Source: Hyphomicrobiales bacterium (GTDB taxonomy: Bacteria; Pseudomonadota; Alphaproteobacteria; Rhizobiales; Beijerinckiaceae). Taken from it: a stretch of DNA of 64,000 nucleotides. The notes under the pieces were generated by a model that was not told the DNA's origin, ran no database searches, and was given only the letters and a program-made list of their open reading frames with translations. The stretch spans positions 186,295 to 250,294 of the forward strand of contig UCBZ01000040.1 of assembly GCA_900470775.1 (NCBI GenBank). The letters run 5' to 3'. Both the position numbers and the translations under genes were made by a program. This document shows positions 1-9,078 of the stretch, one piece after another; position 1 is the first letter of the stretch, and every line of letters starts with the position of its first letter.

Positions 1-233
1 ACGCGATCCGGGTCTCGCTGGTGGCGCAGGTGACGGGCACCGTGCGCTGGCGCGAATGCGTCGAAGCGATGGCCGCGGCCGGCGTGACCCGCTTCGTCGA
101 GGCCGGCAGCGGCAAGGTGCTGGCCGGACTGGTCAAGCGCATCGCGGCTGGCGCCACGCCGATCTCGGTCGGAACGGCCGACGACATTGCGGGTTACAAA
201 GCCTCGGCAGGTTACACGGCCTTGGACAGGTAA
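1..233 (+). CDS. fabD: Malonyl-CoA:ACP transacylase, C-terminal part
   Basis: The window opens inside this gene; 77 codons read from base 3 to the TAA at 231-233. The enzyme moves malonyl from CoA to the acyl carrier protein, supplying the elongation unit for fatty-acid synthesis in the cytoplasm. The visible tail has the typical FabD end: QVTGTVRWRE, then FVEAGSGKVLAGLVKRI. The catalytic serine and histidine lie upstream of the window. It is followed 46 bases later by fabG, the usual fabD-fabG-acpP-fabF order, which supports the call despite the truncation. Confidence 0.93.
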   Translation, partial: AIRVSLVAQVTGTVRWRECVEAMAAAGVTRFVEAGSGKVLAGLVKRIAAGATPISVGTADDIAGYKASAGYTALDR

Positions 234-279
234 GAACCCGGAACGGGTCAAAGACGGCGAATGCCGAAAGGGAGAGACG

Positions 280-1017
280 ATGCTTGATTTGACGGGCAAG
301 AAGGCCCTGGTCACCGGTGCGACCGGCGGCCTCGGCGGCGCGATCGCGCGCATGCTCCACGGGCAGGGCGCAACCGTCGCTCTCTCCGGTACCCGTGCCG
401 AGGCCCTGGAGGCATTGGCTGCTGAACTCGGCGAACGGGTGGTGATCGCGCCCTGCAATCTCGCAGACAAGGATTCGGTCGAAGCGCTCGTGCCCGCAGC
501 CGAGGAGAAGCTCGGCGGTCTCGATATTCTTGTGAACAATGCCGGCGTGACCAAGGACAATCTCTTCCTGCGTCTGAAGGACGAGGACTGGGACGCCGTC
601 ATCGCGGTCAATTTGACGGCGGCCTTCCGGCTGTCGCGTGCTGCGGTGAAGTCGATGATGCGCCGGCGCTATGGCCGCATCATCTCGATCGGCTCCGTGG
701 TCGGCACCACCGGCAATCCCGGGCAGGGCAACTATGCCGCCTCGAAAGCCGGGCTGATCGGCATGTCGAAGGCGCTCGCCGCCGAAGTCGCCAGCCGCAA
801 CATCACGGTGAATGTGGTTGCGCCGGGCTTCATCGAGTCACCGATGACTCAGGCGCTGAACGACAAGCAGCGCGAGGGCATTCTCTCCGACGTGCCGATG
901 GGGCGTCTCGGCGTCGGCGCCGACGTTGCGGCCGCGGTTGCCTACCTCGCCAGCACGGAGGCCGCCTATGTGACGGGGCAGACCCTTCACGTCAACGGCG
1001 GAATGACAATGATCTGA
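280..1017 (+). CDS. fabG: 3-oxoacyl-[ACP] reductase
   Basis: NADPH-dependent reduction of beta-ketoacyl-ACP, the first reductive step of each elongation cycle. The 245-residue product is a classical short-chain dehydrogenase: nucleotide-binding TGATGGLG at residues 12-19, NNAG at 86-89, and the catalytic Ser139, Tyr152 and Lys156 (YAASK). I chose the ATG at 280 because GGGAGAG lies just upstream and the protein then begins MLDLTGKKALVTG as usual; an in-frame extension back to 187 overlaps fabD and has no family similarity. It is co-directional with fabD and probably co-transcribed. Confidence 0.97.
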   Translation: MLDLTGKKALVTGATGGLGGAIARMLHGQGATVALSGTRAEALEALAAELGERVVIAPCNLADKDSVEALVPAAEEKLGGLDILVNNAGVTKDNLFLRLKDEDWDAVIAVNLTAAFRLSRAAVKSMMRRRYGRIISIGSVVGTTGNPGQGNYAASKAGLIGMSKALAAEVASRNITVNVVAPGFIESPMTQALNDKQREGILSDVPMGRLGVGADVAAAVAYLASTEAAYVTGQTLHVNGGMTMI

Positions 1018-1024
1018 AGGAGTT

Positions 1025-1067
1025 GAGAGCGTTTCTAAACAAAGTTTATCGACCTCGCGACGCTCTC
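1025..1067 (+). other. Inverted repeat downstream of fabG
   Basis: GAGAGCGT (1025-1032) and its exact complement ACGCTCTC (1060-1067) can pair across a 27-base loop in the 257-base fabG-acpP gap. There is no T-run after it, so it is not a standard intrinsic terminator. It could stabilise the fabG 3' end or attenuate transcription into acpP; function is inferred only. Confidence 0.3.
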
Positions 1068-1274
1068 GCCAGCCACCATCGGGTGTGTTAACTAGCGCCG
1101 TCGCGCAGCGATGCAGGGTTCGGGGGACTTGACGCGAACCCGGTTGTTGCGTTTGTGCAGGCTTCGAGTTCCGACCCGTCGACACCGTTTCGGTGAGGTG
1201 GGATTCAGGAGTGAACGTCCCCATATGCGACGCGATCCAGCGTTGCGTGTTTTCAATCTGCAAGGAAAAGACCC

Positions 1275-1508
1275 ATGAGCGATGTCGCCGAGCGCGTGAA
1301 GAAGATCGTGGTCGAGCATCTCGGCGTCGAGCCTGAGAAGGTCGTGGATGGCGCCAATTTCATCGAGGATCTCGGGGCGGACAGCCTCGATACGGTCGAG
1401 CTCGTGATGGCGTTCGAGGAAGAGTTCGGCGTCGAGATCCCCGACGACGCCGCTGAGACGATCGTGACCGTCGGCGACGCCGTCAAGTTCCTGTCGAAGA
1501 CCGCCTGA
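1275..1508 (+). CDS. acpP: Acyl carrier protein
   Basis: A 77-residue acidic carrier protein that holds growing acyl chains on a phosphopantetheine arm. The attachment serine is Ser37 in the motif GADSLD. Length, acidity and helical pattern match AcpP. AAGGA about 8 bases before the ATG is a good ribosome site. The 257-base gap upstream of it probably carries its own promoter (a TTGACG hexamer sits at 1129-1134, without a convincing -10), which fits the need for very high AcpP levels. It supplies substrates to FabF downstream and to LpxA/LpxD further along this window. Confidence 0.98.
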   Translation: MSDVAERVKKIVVEHLGVEPEKVVDGANFIEDLGADSLDTVELVMAFEEEFGVEIPDDAAETIVTVGDAVKFLSKTA

Positions 1509-1544
1509 TCGACCTTTTGGGTCGGTTGGCCGCAGCAGAGCGCC

Positions 1545-2837
1545 ATGGCTTCACATAGTCTCCCGATGCGACGCGTCGTCGTGACCGGTCTGGGCATGGT
1601 GACTCCGCTCGCCTGCGGCGTCGAACAGACCTGGTCGCGTATTCTTGCCGGCGCCAGTGGCGCCGGCCCCATCACCAGCTTCGACTGCAGTGATCTGCCG
1701 GCGCGCATCGCCTGCAACATCGCGCGTGGTGACGGCAGCGACGGCACCTTCAATCCGGACGACTGGATGGAGCCGAAGGAGCAGCGCAAAGTCGATGACT
1801 TCATCGTCTTCGCGATGGCCGCCGCCCGGCAGGCCCTGACCGACGCCAACTGGAAGCCCGAAAGCTACGAGGACCAGATCGCGACCGGTGTCGCCATCGG
1901 TTCCGGCATCGGCGGCCTCGGCGGTATCTACGAGGCCTCGATCCTGCTGAAGGAACGCGGCCCGCGCCGCCTCTCGCCCTTCTTCATTCCGGGCCGGCTG
2001 AGCAACCTCGCGGCCGGTTATGTCTCGATCGAGCACGGCCTGAAGGGCCCCAATCATTCGGTGGTGACAGCCTGCTCGACAGGCGCGCACGCCATCGGCG
2101 ACGCTTCGCGCATGATCGCGCTCGGCGATGCCGACGTCATGCTGGCGGGTGGCGCCGAATCGGCGATCAACCGGCTCGGCATTGCCGGCTTCTGCGCCTG
2201 CCGTGCCTTGTCCACGGATTTCAACGACACGCCCGAGAAGGCCTCGCGCCCCTATGACAAGGACCGCGACGGCTTCGTCATGGGCGAGGGCGCCGGCGTC
2301 GTCGTTCTCGAGGAGCTCGAACACGCTCTGGCGCGCGGAGCACGGATCTATGCCGAGGTCGTCGGCTATGGCATGTCGGGCGATGCCTATCACATCACCT
2401 CGCCGGCCGAGGATGGCGACGGCGCCTATCGCTGCATGTCGATGGCTCTGAACCGGGCCGGCATCGCTGCGTCCGAGCTCGATTACATCAACGCGCACGG
2501 CACCTCGACGCAGCTCGGCGACGAGATCGAACTGCGTGCCGCCGAGCGGCTGCTCGCCAATGCACCGAGAAAGCCTGCGATGTCGTCGACCAAATCGGCG
2601 ACCGGCCATCTGCTCGGAGCCGCCGGTGCGGTCGAGGCGATCTTCGCGATTCTCGCGATGCGCGACCAGATCGCGCCGCCGACGATCAATCTCGACAACC
2701 CCTCTGTCGAGACCGATCTCGATCTCGTGCCGCATGTCGCGCGCAAGCGGAAGATCGACGTCGTCCTGTCGAACTCCTTCGGCTTCGGCGGCACGAACGC
2801 CTCGCTGGTGATGCGGCGCTATGCCGACGGCGCCTAA
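1545..2837 (+). CDS. fabF: 3-oxoacyl-[ACP] synthase II
   Basis: Condensing enzyme KAS II that elongates acyl-ACP with malonyl-ACP in the cytoplasm. The 430-residue product has the thiolase-fold active site: Cys177 in VVTACSTGAH, His318 in NAHGTST, Lys350, and His355 in TGHLLGAAG, and the C-terminal glycine-rich NSFGFGGTNAS. The start at 1545 could instead be the ATG at 1566 (MRRVVVTG), which begins exactly at the conserved domain; neither has a strong ribosome site. It follows acpP by 36 bases and is very likely in one transcript with it. Confidence 0.97.
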   Translation: MASHSLPMRRVVVTGLGMVTPLACGVEQTWSRILAGASGAGPITSFDCSDLPARIACNIARGDGSDGTFNPDDWMEPKEQRKVDDFIVFAMAAARQALTDANWKPESYEDQIATGVAIGSGIGGLGGIYEASILLKERGPRRLSPFFIPGRLSNLAAGYVSIEHGLKGPNHSVVTACSTGAHAIGDASRMIALGDADVMLAGGAESAINRLGIAGFCACRALSTDFNDTPEKASRPYDKDRDGFVMGEGAGVVVLEELEHALARGARIYAEVVGYGMSGDAYHITSPAEDGDGAYRCMSMALNRAGIAASELDYINAHGTSTQLGDEIELRAAERLLANAPRKPAMSSTKSATGHLLGAAGAVEAIFAILAMRDQIAPPTINLDNPSVETDLDLVPHVARKRKIDVVLSNSFGFGGTNASLVMRRYADGA

Positions 2838-3038
2838 ACAGCTCAAGGCAGCGCGCTTTCGCCATAATGTTCATTAGAGTGCGCTGCTCCTGCGGCAGCG
2901 CGAATTTCGCTTTCACAGGCGGCGTGAATCCGGTTCTAATGCCTCGACCATCTGCCGAGTGCCCCCGGTTCACGGTTCTGTCCGTCTGGCCCCGTCGTTG
3001 CGTGCCGTGATGATGTCCGAAGTGCGAGCGCTATAGCT

Positions 3039-4421
3039 GTGAACCATTCGCCCCGCGTCGCCCCCAAAAGCCCCAGCGAGGCGTTGAAGCCGGTCGCGCC
3101 GCCGGCGCCGCCGCCCAAGGCGCGCCGCCGCAGGCGCAGTCCTTTCATCGCGATGATGAGCGGGTTGTTCACGGCCGTGCTGGTTGTCGCAGGGCTGGCC
3201 GGCGCGGGCATCGCCATGGTCGGCAGCCAGAGCCGTGCGCCTGGCCCGCTGACGGCCGATCGCGTCCTGATCATTCCCAAGGACAGCGGACTGACCGAGA
3301 TCGCCGATCTGCTGCAGCGCGAGGGCATGATCGAGCATCCCTGGGCGTTCCGGATTTCGGCTCTGGTCAGCGGCAACTGGACCAAGCTCAAGGCCGGCGA
3401 ATATCTGTTCAAGGCGCGCGTCAGCCAGGCCGACATCCTCGACATCATCGCAGACGGCAAGGTGGTCGAGCATTCGATCACGGTGCCCGAGGGGCTGACC
3501 AGCGAACAGATCGTGGCGCGTCTGCGCGAGAACGAACTGCTGACCGGCGATATCATCCAGGTGCCGCGTGAGGGCTCGATCCTGCCGGACACCTATCGCA
3601 TCCCGCGTGGCTTCAGCCGGCAGGCGATCATCGATCGCATGGCGCGGGACCAGCGCGCCGTGCTGGCCCGTGTCTGGGAGCGCAAGCCCGCCGACCTGCC
3701 GATCAAGACACCCCAGGAACTGGTCGTGCTGGCTTCCATCGTCGAGAAGGAGACCGGCCGCGCCGACGAGCGGCCGCGTGTCGCGGGTGTCTTCATCAAC
3801 CGGCTGAATCGCAAGATGAAGCTCCAGTCCGATCCGACGATCGTCTACGGCATCGTTGGCGGCAAGGGCACGCTTGGCCGCTCGATCCAGCGCACCGAGA
3901 TCACCCAGGCGACGCCCTACAACACCTATGTCATCGACGGCCTGCCGCCGGGCCCGATCGCCAATCCAGGCCGCGCGGCCATGGAGGCGGTGGTCAACCA
4001 TTCGCGCACGAAGGACCTCTATTTCGTCGCCGACGGCAGCGGTGGCCATGCCTTCGCCGAGACGCTTGAACAGCACAACCGCAATGTCGGCCGCTGGCGC
4101 CAGATCGAGGCGGTCCGGCGCGAGCCTGGCAAGCCGCCGTCGGAAGCCTCCGTCGACAAGGTCGAGCCGCCGCCGGCTCCCGATACGCGCAGCGAGGCTC
4201 CGGCCCAGCAGCCTGCAGAGGGCGAGGCCATCGAGACCTGGCCGACTCCGGGCAACCGCCGTGCCGGTGCGCCCGCGACCCAGCAGGGAGCAAGTCTGGC
4301 CGGCGGCGCCGGCACCCGCGCGCGCGCCTTCGATGCCTCGGAGGGGACGGCGCGCGACCCGCTGCTGAACAAAACCTTCGATCTGAACTCGCCCAAGCAG
4401 ATTCCCGCGCTTCGGCCCTGA
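3039..4421 (+). CDS. mltG: Endolytic murein transglycosylase MltG (YceG-like)
   Basis: Inner-membrane lytic transglycosylase that cuts nascent glycan strands and is thought to set their length. The 460-residue product has a short basic, proline-rich cytoplasmic segment (1-35), one membrane segment (about 36-62) and the periplasmic YceG domain with the catalytic-glutamate motif ASIVEKET at 232-239 and the downstream FINRL and SDPTIVYG motifs. The last ~95 residues are a Pro/Ala/Glu-rich tail beyond the usual family end. It starts with GTG at 3039 with only a weak ribosome site. A fabF-mltG-yicC-gmk order is common in Rhizobiales. Confidence 0.95.
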   Translation: MNHSPRVAPKSPSEALKPVAPPAPPPKARRRRRSPFIAMMSGLFTAVLVVAGLAGAGIAMVGSQSRAPGPLTADRVLIIPKDSGLTEIADLLQREGMIEHPWAFRISALVSGNWTKLKAGEYLFKARVSQADILDIIADGKVVEHSITVPEGLTSEQIVARLRENELLTGDIIQVPREGSILPDTYRIPRGFSRQAIIDRMARDQRAVLARVWERKPADLPIKTPQELVVLASIVEKETGRADERPRVAGVFINRLNRKMKLQSDPTIVYGIVGGKGTLGRSIQRTEITQATPYNTYVIDGLPPGPIANPGRAAMEAVVNHSRTKDLYFVADGSGGHAFAETLEQHNRNVGRWRQIEAVRREPGKPPSEASVDKVEPPPAPDTRSEAPAQQPAEGEAIETWPTPGNRRAGAPATQQGASLAGGAGTRARAFDASEGTARDPLLNKTFDLNSPKQIPALRP

Positions 4422-4542
4422 CGATCCCGACGTTGACGGCCTGGCCGTCCCCATCTTCCTGCGGCAGCGCAGGCTCGTGCGCTTGCTCCCCGATGCCCCC
4501 GCCACTACGGTCCCGCCGCGTTGAGGCGGAGACTAGGACACC

Positions 4543-5424
4543 ATGGCCATCGAGAGCATGACGGGCTTCGCCCGTGCGGCCGGGACCGTGGGCATCCACG
4601 CCTGGGCTTGGGAGATTCGTAGCGTCAACGGCCGCGGGCTCGATATCCGCGTGCGCGTGCCGCCGGGTTTCGAGGTCCTGGCCGAGGCCGCGCGCAAGCG
4701 CCTGACCGGCGCCTTCGCGCGCGGCACGCTCCACGTCAATCTCCAGATCACCAGCGACGCCGGGCCCCCGCGCCCGCGCATCAACGAGACCGCGCTGGCG
4801 GGGCTGCTGCAGGCGATCGCCCGCCTGCCGGCCTCCGACAGCGTGCGTCCGCCCTCCTATGACGGGCTGCTCGGCATTCGCGGCGTGATCGAACTCGCCG
4901 AGGAAAGCGAGGACGCCCTGACCGTAATCGAGGCGCCGGTGCTGGCCGGGCTCGAGGCGGTCGTGCTTGGATTGAAAGAGGCCCGCGGAAGCGAGGGTCG
5001 TGCGCTCGAGACTGTCCTCTCCGGCCATCTGGAGGCCATCGCCCGGCTGACGACGCAGGCCGAGCAGCATCCCGCCCGTGGCGTCGATGCCATCCGCGAG
5101 CGCATCGCCGCACAGGTCGGCGCGCTGCTCGAGGCAAGCCAGGCGCTGGACCCGCAGCGCCTGCATCAGGAGGCGGCTCTGCTGGCGGTGAAGGCCGACA
5201 TCCGCGAGGAGATCGACCGGCTGCACGCTCATGTCGCTGCGCTGCGCCTGCTGCTGGAGCAGGGCGGGCCGATCGGTCGCAAGCTCGATTTCCTGTCGCA
5301 GGAATTCGGCCGCGAGGCCTCGACGCTCTGCGCCAAGGCCGGCGATGCCGGCCTGTCACGGATAGGACTCGAATTGCGGACCGTCGTCGACCAGATGCGC
5401 GAGCAGGTGCAGAATGTGGAGTGA
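4543..5424 (+). CDS. yicC: YicC family endoribonuclease
   Basis: A 293-residue YicC protein. The N-terminus MTGFARA and the SVNGRGLDIRVRVP segment are the YicC_N hallmark, and the C-terminus (KLDFLSQEFGREASTLCAKA) matches the C-terminal DUF1732 region. E. coli YicC has been described as an endoribonuclease; the role here is by homology. TAGGA a few bases before the ATG may be the ribosome site. It lies just ahead of gmk, with 6 bases between its stop and the gmk start, a pairing seen widely in bacteria, so the two are probably co-translated. Confidence 0.92.
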   Translation: MAIESMTGFARAAGTVGIHAWAWEIRSVNGRGLDIRVRVPPGFEVLAEAARKRLTGAFARGTLHVNLQITSDAGPPRPRINETALAGLLQAIARLPASDSVRPPSYDGLLGIRGVIELAEESEDALTVIEAPVLAGLEAVVLGLKEARGSEGRALETVLSGHLEAIARLTTQAEQHPARGVDAIRERIAAQVGALLEASQALDPQRLHQEAALLAVKADIREEIDRLHAHVAALRLLLEQGGPIGRKLDFLSQEFGREASTLCAKAGDAGLSRIGLELRTVVDQMREQVQNVE

Positions 5425-5430
5425 GTGCTG

Positions 5431-6084
5431 ATGGCCGACGTTCTGCGCCCGGCCCGTCGCGGGCTGATCATGATCATGTCCTCGCCCTCGGGCGCGGGGA
5501 AATCGACGCTGACGCGGACGCTGTCGAAATCGGCGAGCGAGACCAATCTCGACCTGTCGATTTCCGTGACGACGCGCGCCAAGCGCCCCTCCGAAATCGA
5601 GGGCGTGCATTACCATTTCATCGATCGCGCCAGCTTCGACGAGATGCGCGAGCGCGACGAACTGCTAGAATGGGCCGAGGTCCATGGCAATGGTTACGGC
5701 ACGCCGCGCAAGCCCGTTGAGGCCTCGCTGAAGGCGGGCCGCGATGTGCTCTTCGACATCGACTGGCAGGGCACGCAGCAGATTCTGGAGCGGGCCCGCG
5801 AGGACGTGGTGACGATCTTCATCCTGCCGCCCTCGATGGCGGAGCTGCGCTCGCGTCTGGTGCGCCGCGCCGAGGACGCGCCCGATGTCATCGCCAAGCG
5901 CCTCGCCAATGCCCGCGAGGAGATCGCACGCTGGACCGTCTATGATTACGTCATCGTCAATGACGATCTGGAGAAGGCCTATGAGGCCGTCCGCTCGATT
6001 CTGGCGGCGGAGCGGCTCAAGCGCAGCCGTGCCGTCGGCCTCAACGAATTCGTCGAGCGGCTGCTGACCGAGACGCTCCCGTAA
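5431..6084 (+). CDS. gmk: Guanylate kinase
   Basis: Converts GMP and ATP to GDP and ADP, essential for GTP/dGTP supply. The P-loop SSPSGAGKST is at residues 17-26 and the GMP-binding stretch SVTTRAKRPSEIEGVHYHF follows. I chose the ATG at 5431 (217 residues) because GGAG at 5418-5421, inside the end of yicC, sits 9 bases upstream; a GTG at 5425 would add only two residues. It is the last gene of the plus-strand run and converges on the Bug gene with only 14 bases between stops. Confidence 0.97.
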   Translation: MADVLRPARRGLIMIMSSPSGAGKSTLTRTLSKSASETNLDLSISVTTRAKRPSEIEGVHYHFIDRASFDEMRERDELLEWAEVHGNGYGTPRKPVEASLKAGRDVLFDIDWQGTQQILERAREDVVTIFILPPSMAELRSRLVRRAEDAPDVIAKRLANAREEIARWTVYDYVIVNDDLEKAYEAVRSILAAERLKRSRAVGLNEFVERLLTETLP

Positions 6085-6098
6085 CGGCGTATCGCGCC

Positions 6099-7082
6099 TC
6101 AGTTCGGCTGGATGCCGGCCTCGCGCACGAGCTTCGACCAGCGCGCCGTATCGGTCGCAATGACCGCGGCCAGTTCGGCCGGCGAATTGCCGATCGGTGT
6201 GGCTCCCTGCGCTGCCATCGCCGCCGCGACGTCGTGCGCTCGGACAGCCTGCGCCACGGCCTCGTTGAGCCGGGCGACGATCGGCGCGGGCGTCCCTGCA
6301 GGCGCCATCAGCGCATACCAGGATACCGCCTCGAAACCGGGCAGGGCGAGCGCCTCCGCAATCGTGGGCAGATCCGGCATCACCGCGCTGCGCTCGCTGC
6401 TGGCCAAGCCCAGCGCGCGCAGCTGCCCTCCGTCGATCAGGGGCTTGGCGGTCGAGAGCTGCGCCACGATCAAATCGACATCGCCACGCATGACATCGGT
6501 CAGGGCCGGCGCCACGCCCCGATAGGGCACATGCGTCATGCCGAAGCCGGCGGAGCGCGCCAGCAGTTCCGCCGCGAGATGGGCGAGGCTGCCGGCCCCC
6601 GGCGATGCATAGGTCAGCGTGTCCGTGCCGGCGCGCCCGCGTGCGACGAGGTCCTGCAGCGATGCCACTCGTGACGAGGCTGAGACGACGAGCACGTTCT
6701 CGACGCTGGCGATCTGTGTCACCGGCGCGAAGTCCTTGACCGGATCATAGGGCAGGTTGGCAAAGAGCGCCGGGTTCACGGCGGCATTGCCGACCGGCAT
6801 CAGCGCCAGCGTATGGCCGTCGGGCTCGGCCCTGGCGACGGCTGCCATCGCCGTATTGCCCTGCGCTCCAACGCGGTTTTCGACGGTCACGCCCTGGCCC
6901 CAGCGCTGCGTGAGCTTTTCCGCGACGATCCGGGCGAGCGCGTCGGGAGCGCCGCCAGGCGCGAAACCGACCACGATCTTGATCGGTTTGCTCGGGAAGT
7001 CAGCGTTCTGCGCGGTGGCGGGCGAGGCCATCGCCGCGACGGCGAGACACGTCTTCAGCAGAAAAGTCGAAATGCGCAGCAT
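6099..7082 (-). CDS. Tripartite tricarboxylate transporter substrate-binding protein (Bug family)
   Basis: A 327-residue periplasmic solute-binding protein. The N-terminus MLRISTFLLKTCLAVAAMAS with an A-T-A cleavage site is a Sec signal, and the mature protein has the Bug signature PSKPIKIVVGFAPGGAPD and later the LPTIAEALALPGFEA segment. Members bind small carboxylates or aromatics and usually work with TctA/TctB membrane partners, which are not encoded here, so it is an orphan binding protein of unknown ligand. The start at 7082 gives a clean signal peptide; the longer frame does not. It sits between the conserved rsmA and gmk, an apparent insertion into an otherwise standard block. Confidence 0.9.
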   Translation of the reverse strand: MLRISTFLLKTCLAVAAMASPATAQNADFPSKPIKIVVGFAPGGAPDALARIVAEKLTQRWGQGVTVENRVGAQGNTAMAAVARAEPDGHTLALMPVGNAAVNPALFANLPYDPVKDFAPVTQIASVENVLVVSASSRVASLQDLVARGRAGTDTLTYASPGAGSLAHLAAELLARSAGFGMTHVPYRGVAPALTDVMRGDVDLIVAQLSTAKPLIDGGQLRALGLASSERSAVMPDLPTIAEALALPGFEAVSWYALMAPAGTPAPIVARLNEAVAQAVRAHDVAAAMAAQGATPIGNSPAELAAVIATDTARWSKLVREAGIQPN

Positions 7083-7140
7083 GGACGGCTCTCTTCGAAA
7101 ACTCGGTGGCGACGCGCCAGCGGGCGCAATCGCGATCCGC

Positions 7141-7989
7141 TCAGGCATGTTCCGACAGGGTGTTCGCCAGACGCACAAAGCCTGCCACGGGGATCTCTTC
7201 CGCGCGTGCGGTCGGCACCAGCCCGGCAGCCTCGATCCATGCGCCAGGTTCCGCCAGCACGGCCTTCAGGCTCTGCCGCAGCATCTTGCGGCGCTGTCCG
7301 AAGGCAGCGAGCGTGATGCGTTCGAGCAGGCGCCGGTCGCAGGGCTCAGGATTCTGGCGCGGCAGCAGCTGCACCACGGCCGAGGTGATCTTGGGCGGCG
7401 GCACGAAGGCGGTGCGGGGCACGTCGAACAGGATCTTCGTCTCGCAGCGCCAGTTGCAGAGAACCGCGAGCCGGCCGTAATCGGCCCGCTGCTCCGGGGT
7501 CGCCACGATCCGTTCGGCGACCTCGCGCTGGAACATCAGCGTCAGCGACGTCCACCACGGTGGCCACGAGTCGAGGTTGAGCCAGCCAACGAGCAGCGGC
7601 GTGCCGATGTTATAGGGCAGGTTGGCGATGATCCGGGCCTTGCCTCCGTCGAGGCGGCTCGACAGATCGACGGCGAGCGCGTCGCCGTCGACGACCTCGA
7701 GACGGCCGGGATAATGCGCTGCGATCTCCTCCAGCGCCGGCAGGCAGCGCCGGTCGCGCTCGATGGCGATGACACGGGCGGCGCCATTCGCCAGCAGCGC
7801 CCGCGTCAGCCCGCCAGGCCCAGGGCCGATCTCGACGACGGTCTCGCCTTCAAGCGCCCCAGCGGAGCGCGCGATCCGGGAGGTCAGGTTGAGGTCGTAG
7901 AGGAAGTTCTGGCCCAGCGACTTCTGCGCCATCAGGCCATGACGCTCGACCACCTCGCGCAGAGGCGGGAGCGAATCGATCTGGCTCAT
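7141..7989 (-). CDS. rsmA: 16S rRNA (adenine(1518)-N(6)/adenine(1519)-N(6))-dimethyltransferase
   Basis: RsmA/KsgA dimethylates two adenines near the 3' end of 16S rRNA during 30S maturation. The 282-residue product shows [10 protein letters not shown] at the start, the SAM-binding [14 protein letters not shown] and the catalytic [11 protein letters not shown] motif. The start codon overlaps the pdxA stop by four bases (ATGA, 7986-7989), so translation of the two is coupled; the lptD-(surA)-pdxA-rsmA order is classical in proteobacteria. Confidence 0.97.
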   Translation of the reverse strand: MSQIDSLPPLREVVERHGLMAQKSLGQNFLYDLNLTSRIARSAGALEGETVVEIGPGPGGLTRALLANGAARVIAIERDRRCLPALEEIAAHYPGRLEVVDGDALAVDLSSRLDGGKARIIANLPYNIGTPLLVGWLNLDSWPPWWTSLTLMFQREVAERIVATPEQRADYGRLAVLCNWRCETKILFDVPRTAFVPPPKITSAVVQLLPRQNPEPCDRRLLERITLAAFGQRRKMLRQSLKAVLAEPGAWIEAAGLVPTARAEEIPVAGFVRLANTLSEHA

Positions 7990-9017
7990 GAGGCTGTCTG
8001 TTCGTGCTGCGCCACCATCCGCGCCGCGAGCTTCAGGGCGGCGACTAGACTGTCGGGCCTGGCGATGCCACGGCCGGCGATATCGAAAGCCGTGCCGTGA
8101 TCCGGCGAGGTGCGGATGAAGGGCAGGCCCAGCGTGACGTTGACGCCCTCGTCGAAGGCGATCGTCTTGATCGGGATCAGCGCCTGGTCGTGATACATCG
8201 CCAGCGCCGCGTCATAGCCGGACCTTGCCCGCGCGTGAAACATCGTATCGGCCGGATAGGGCCCGCTGGCATCGATGCCGAGTGCACGCAAAGCCTCGAC
8301 CGCGGGTGCAACCACGTCTGCATCCTCTTGTCCCAGCGCGCCGCTCTCGCCGGCATGCGGATTGAGCCCGCTGAGCGCGAGGCGCGGCGCCGCGATGCCG
8401 AAGCTGCGCGTCAGTGCCCGGGCCACGATCGCGCCGGTCTCGACGATCAGTTCCGTCGTCAGCAAATCCGGTACGCTGCGCAGCGGCACATGGATCGTCA
8501 CCGGCACGACGGCGAGTTCGGCACACCACAGCATCATCACCGGCAGCGGCGGCGTGCCGCCATCGGCGGCGAGATAAGCGAGATATTCGGTGTGGCCGGG
8601 ATGAGCGAAGCCCGCCGCATAGAGCACGGACTTTGCGATCGGATTGGTAACGACAGCGCCCGCCTTGCCCTGTCGCACAGCGGTAACAGCGCGCGAAATC
8701 GACGCGATGGTCCCGGCCGCCGTGGCCGGGTCGGGCCGTCCGGGCTCGGTGGCGACCGCCTCATCGAGTGGGATCACCGGCAGGGCACCGGGGAAGTGGC
8801 TGCCGACCTCGTCCCAGTCGCAGGCGACCAGCGGCACGTTGAGACCAAGCCGCTGTGACAGCCTTGCCAGATGGTCGATATCGGCGATGCAGGCGAATAT
8901 GGGCAGATCGAGCGCCTGCCGGCGCTGCCAGGCGAGCAGCGCGAGTTCGGGCCCGATGCCGGCCGGATCGCCCTGCGTCAGGGCGAGCGGCGCTAGAGCC
9001 TTTGGAGCTAAGGGCAT
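7986..9017 (-). CDS. pdxA: 4-hydroxythreonine-4-phosphate dehydrogenase
   Basis: Third step of the DXP-dependent vitamin B6 pathway: oxidises 4-phosphohydroxy-L-threonine using NAD(P) and a divalent metal. The motif [13 protein letters not shown] opens the domain, and the metal and substrate residues are visible in [28 protein letters not shown] and [12 protein letters not shown] chose ATG at 9017 (343 residues) because GGAGG lies about 5 bases upstream; ATGs at 9035 and 9056 would add 6 or 13 unconserved residues. LptD ends 22 bases before the longest start. Normally surA lies between lptD and pdxA; here it does not. Confidence 0.95.
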   Translation of the reverse strand: MPLAPKALAPLALTQGDPAGIGPELALLAWQRRQALDLPIFACIADIDHLARLSQRLGLNVPLVACDWDEVGSHFPGALPVIPLDEAVATEPGRPDPATAAGTIASISRAVTAVRQGKAGAVVTNPIAKSVLYAAGFAHPGHTEYLAYLAADGGTPPLPVMMLWCAELAVVPVTIHVPLRSVPDLLTTELIVETGAIVARALTRSFGIAAPRLALSGLNPHAGESGALGQEDADVVAPAVEALRALGIDASGPYPADTMFHARARSGYDAALAMYHDQALIPIKTIAFDEGVNVTLGLPFIRTSPDHGTAFDIAGRGIARPDSLVAALKLAARMVAQHEQTAS

Positions 9018-9078
9018 TCCCGCCTCCGCGCGCATGGGGCTGTCCCTGTCACCCATCGCGCGGCTGCCGTTCTTCGGA

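Noticed and set aside
187-279. Upstream extension of fabG from 187
   Set aside because: Overlaps fabD, and the extra 31 residues match nothing in the family; the ATG at 280 has a ribosome site.
2970-4505. 511-codon ORF antisense to mltG
   Set aside because: Shadow of mltG; composition is typical of antisense high-GC frames.
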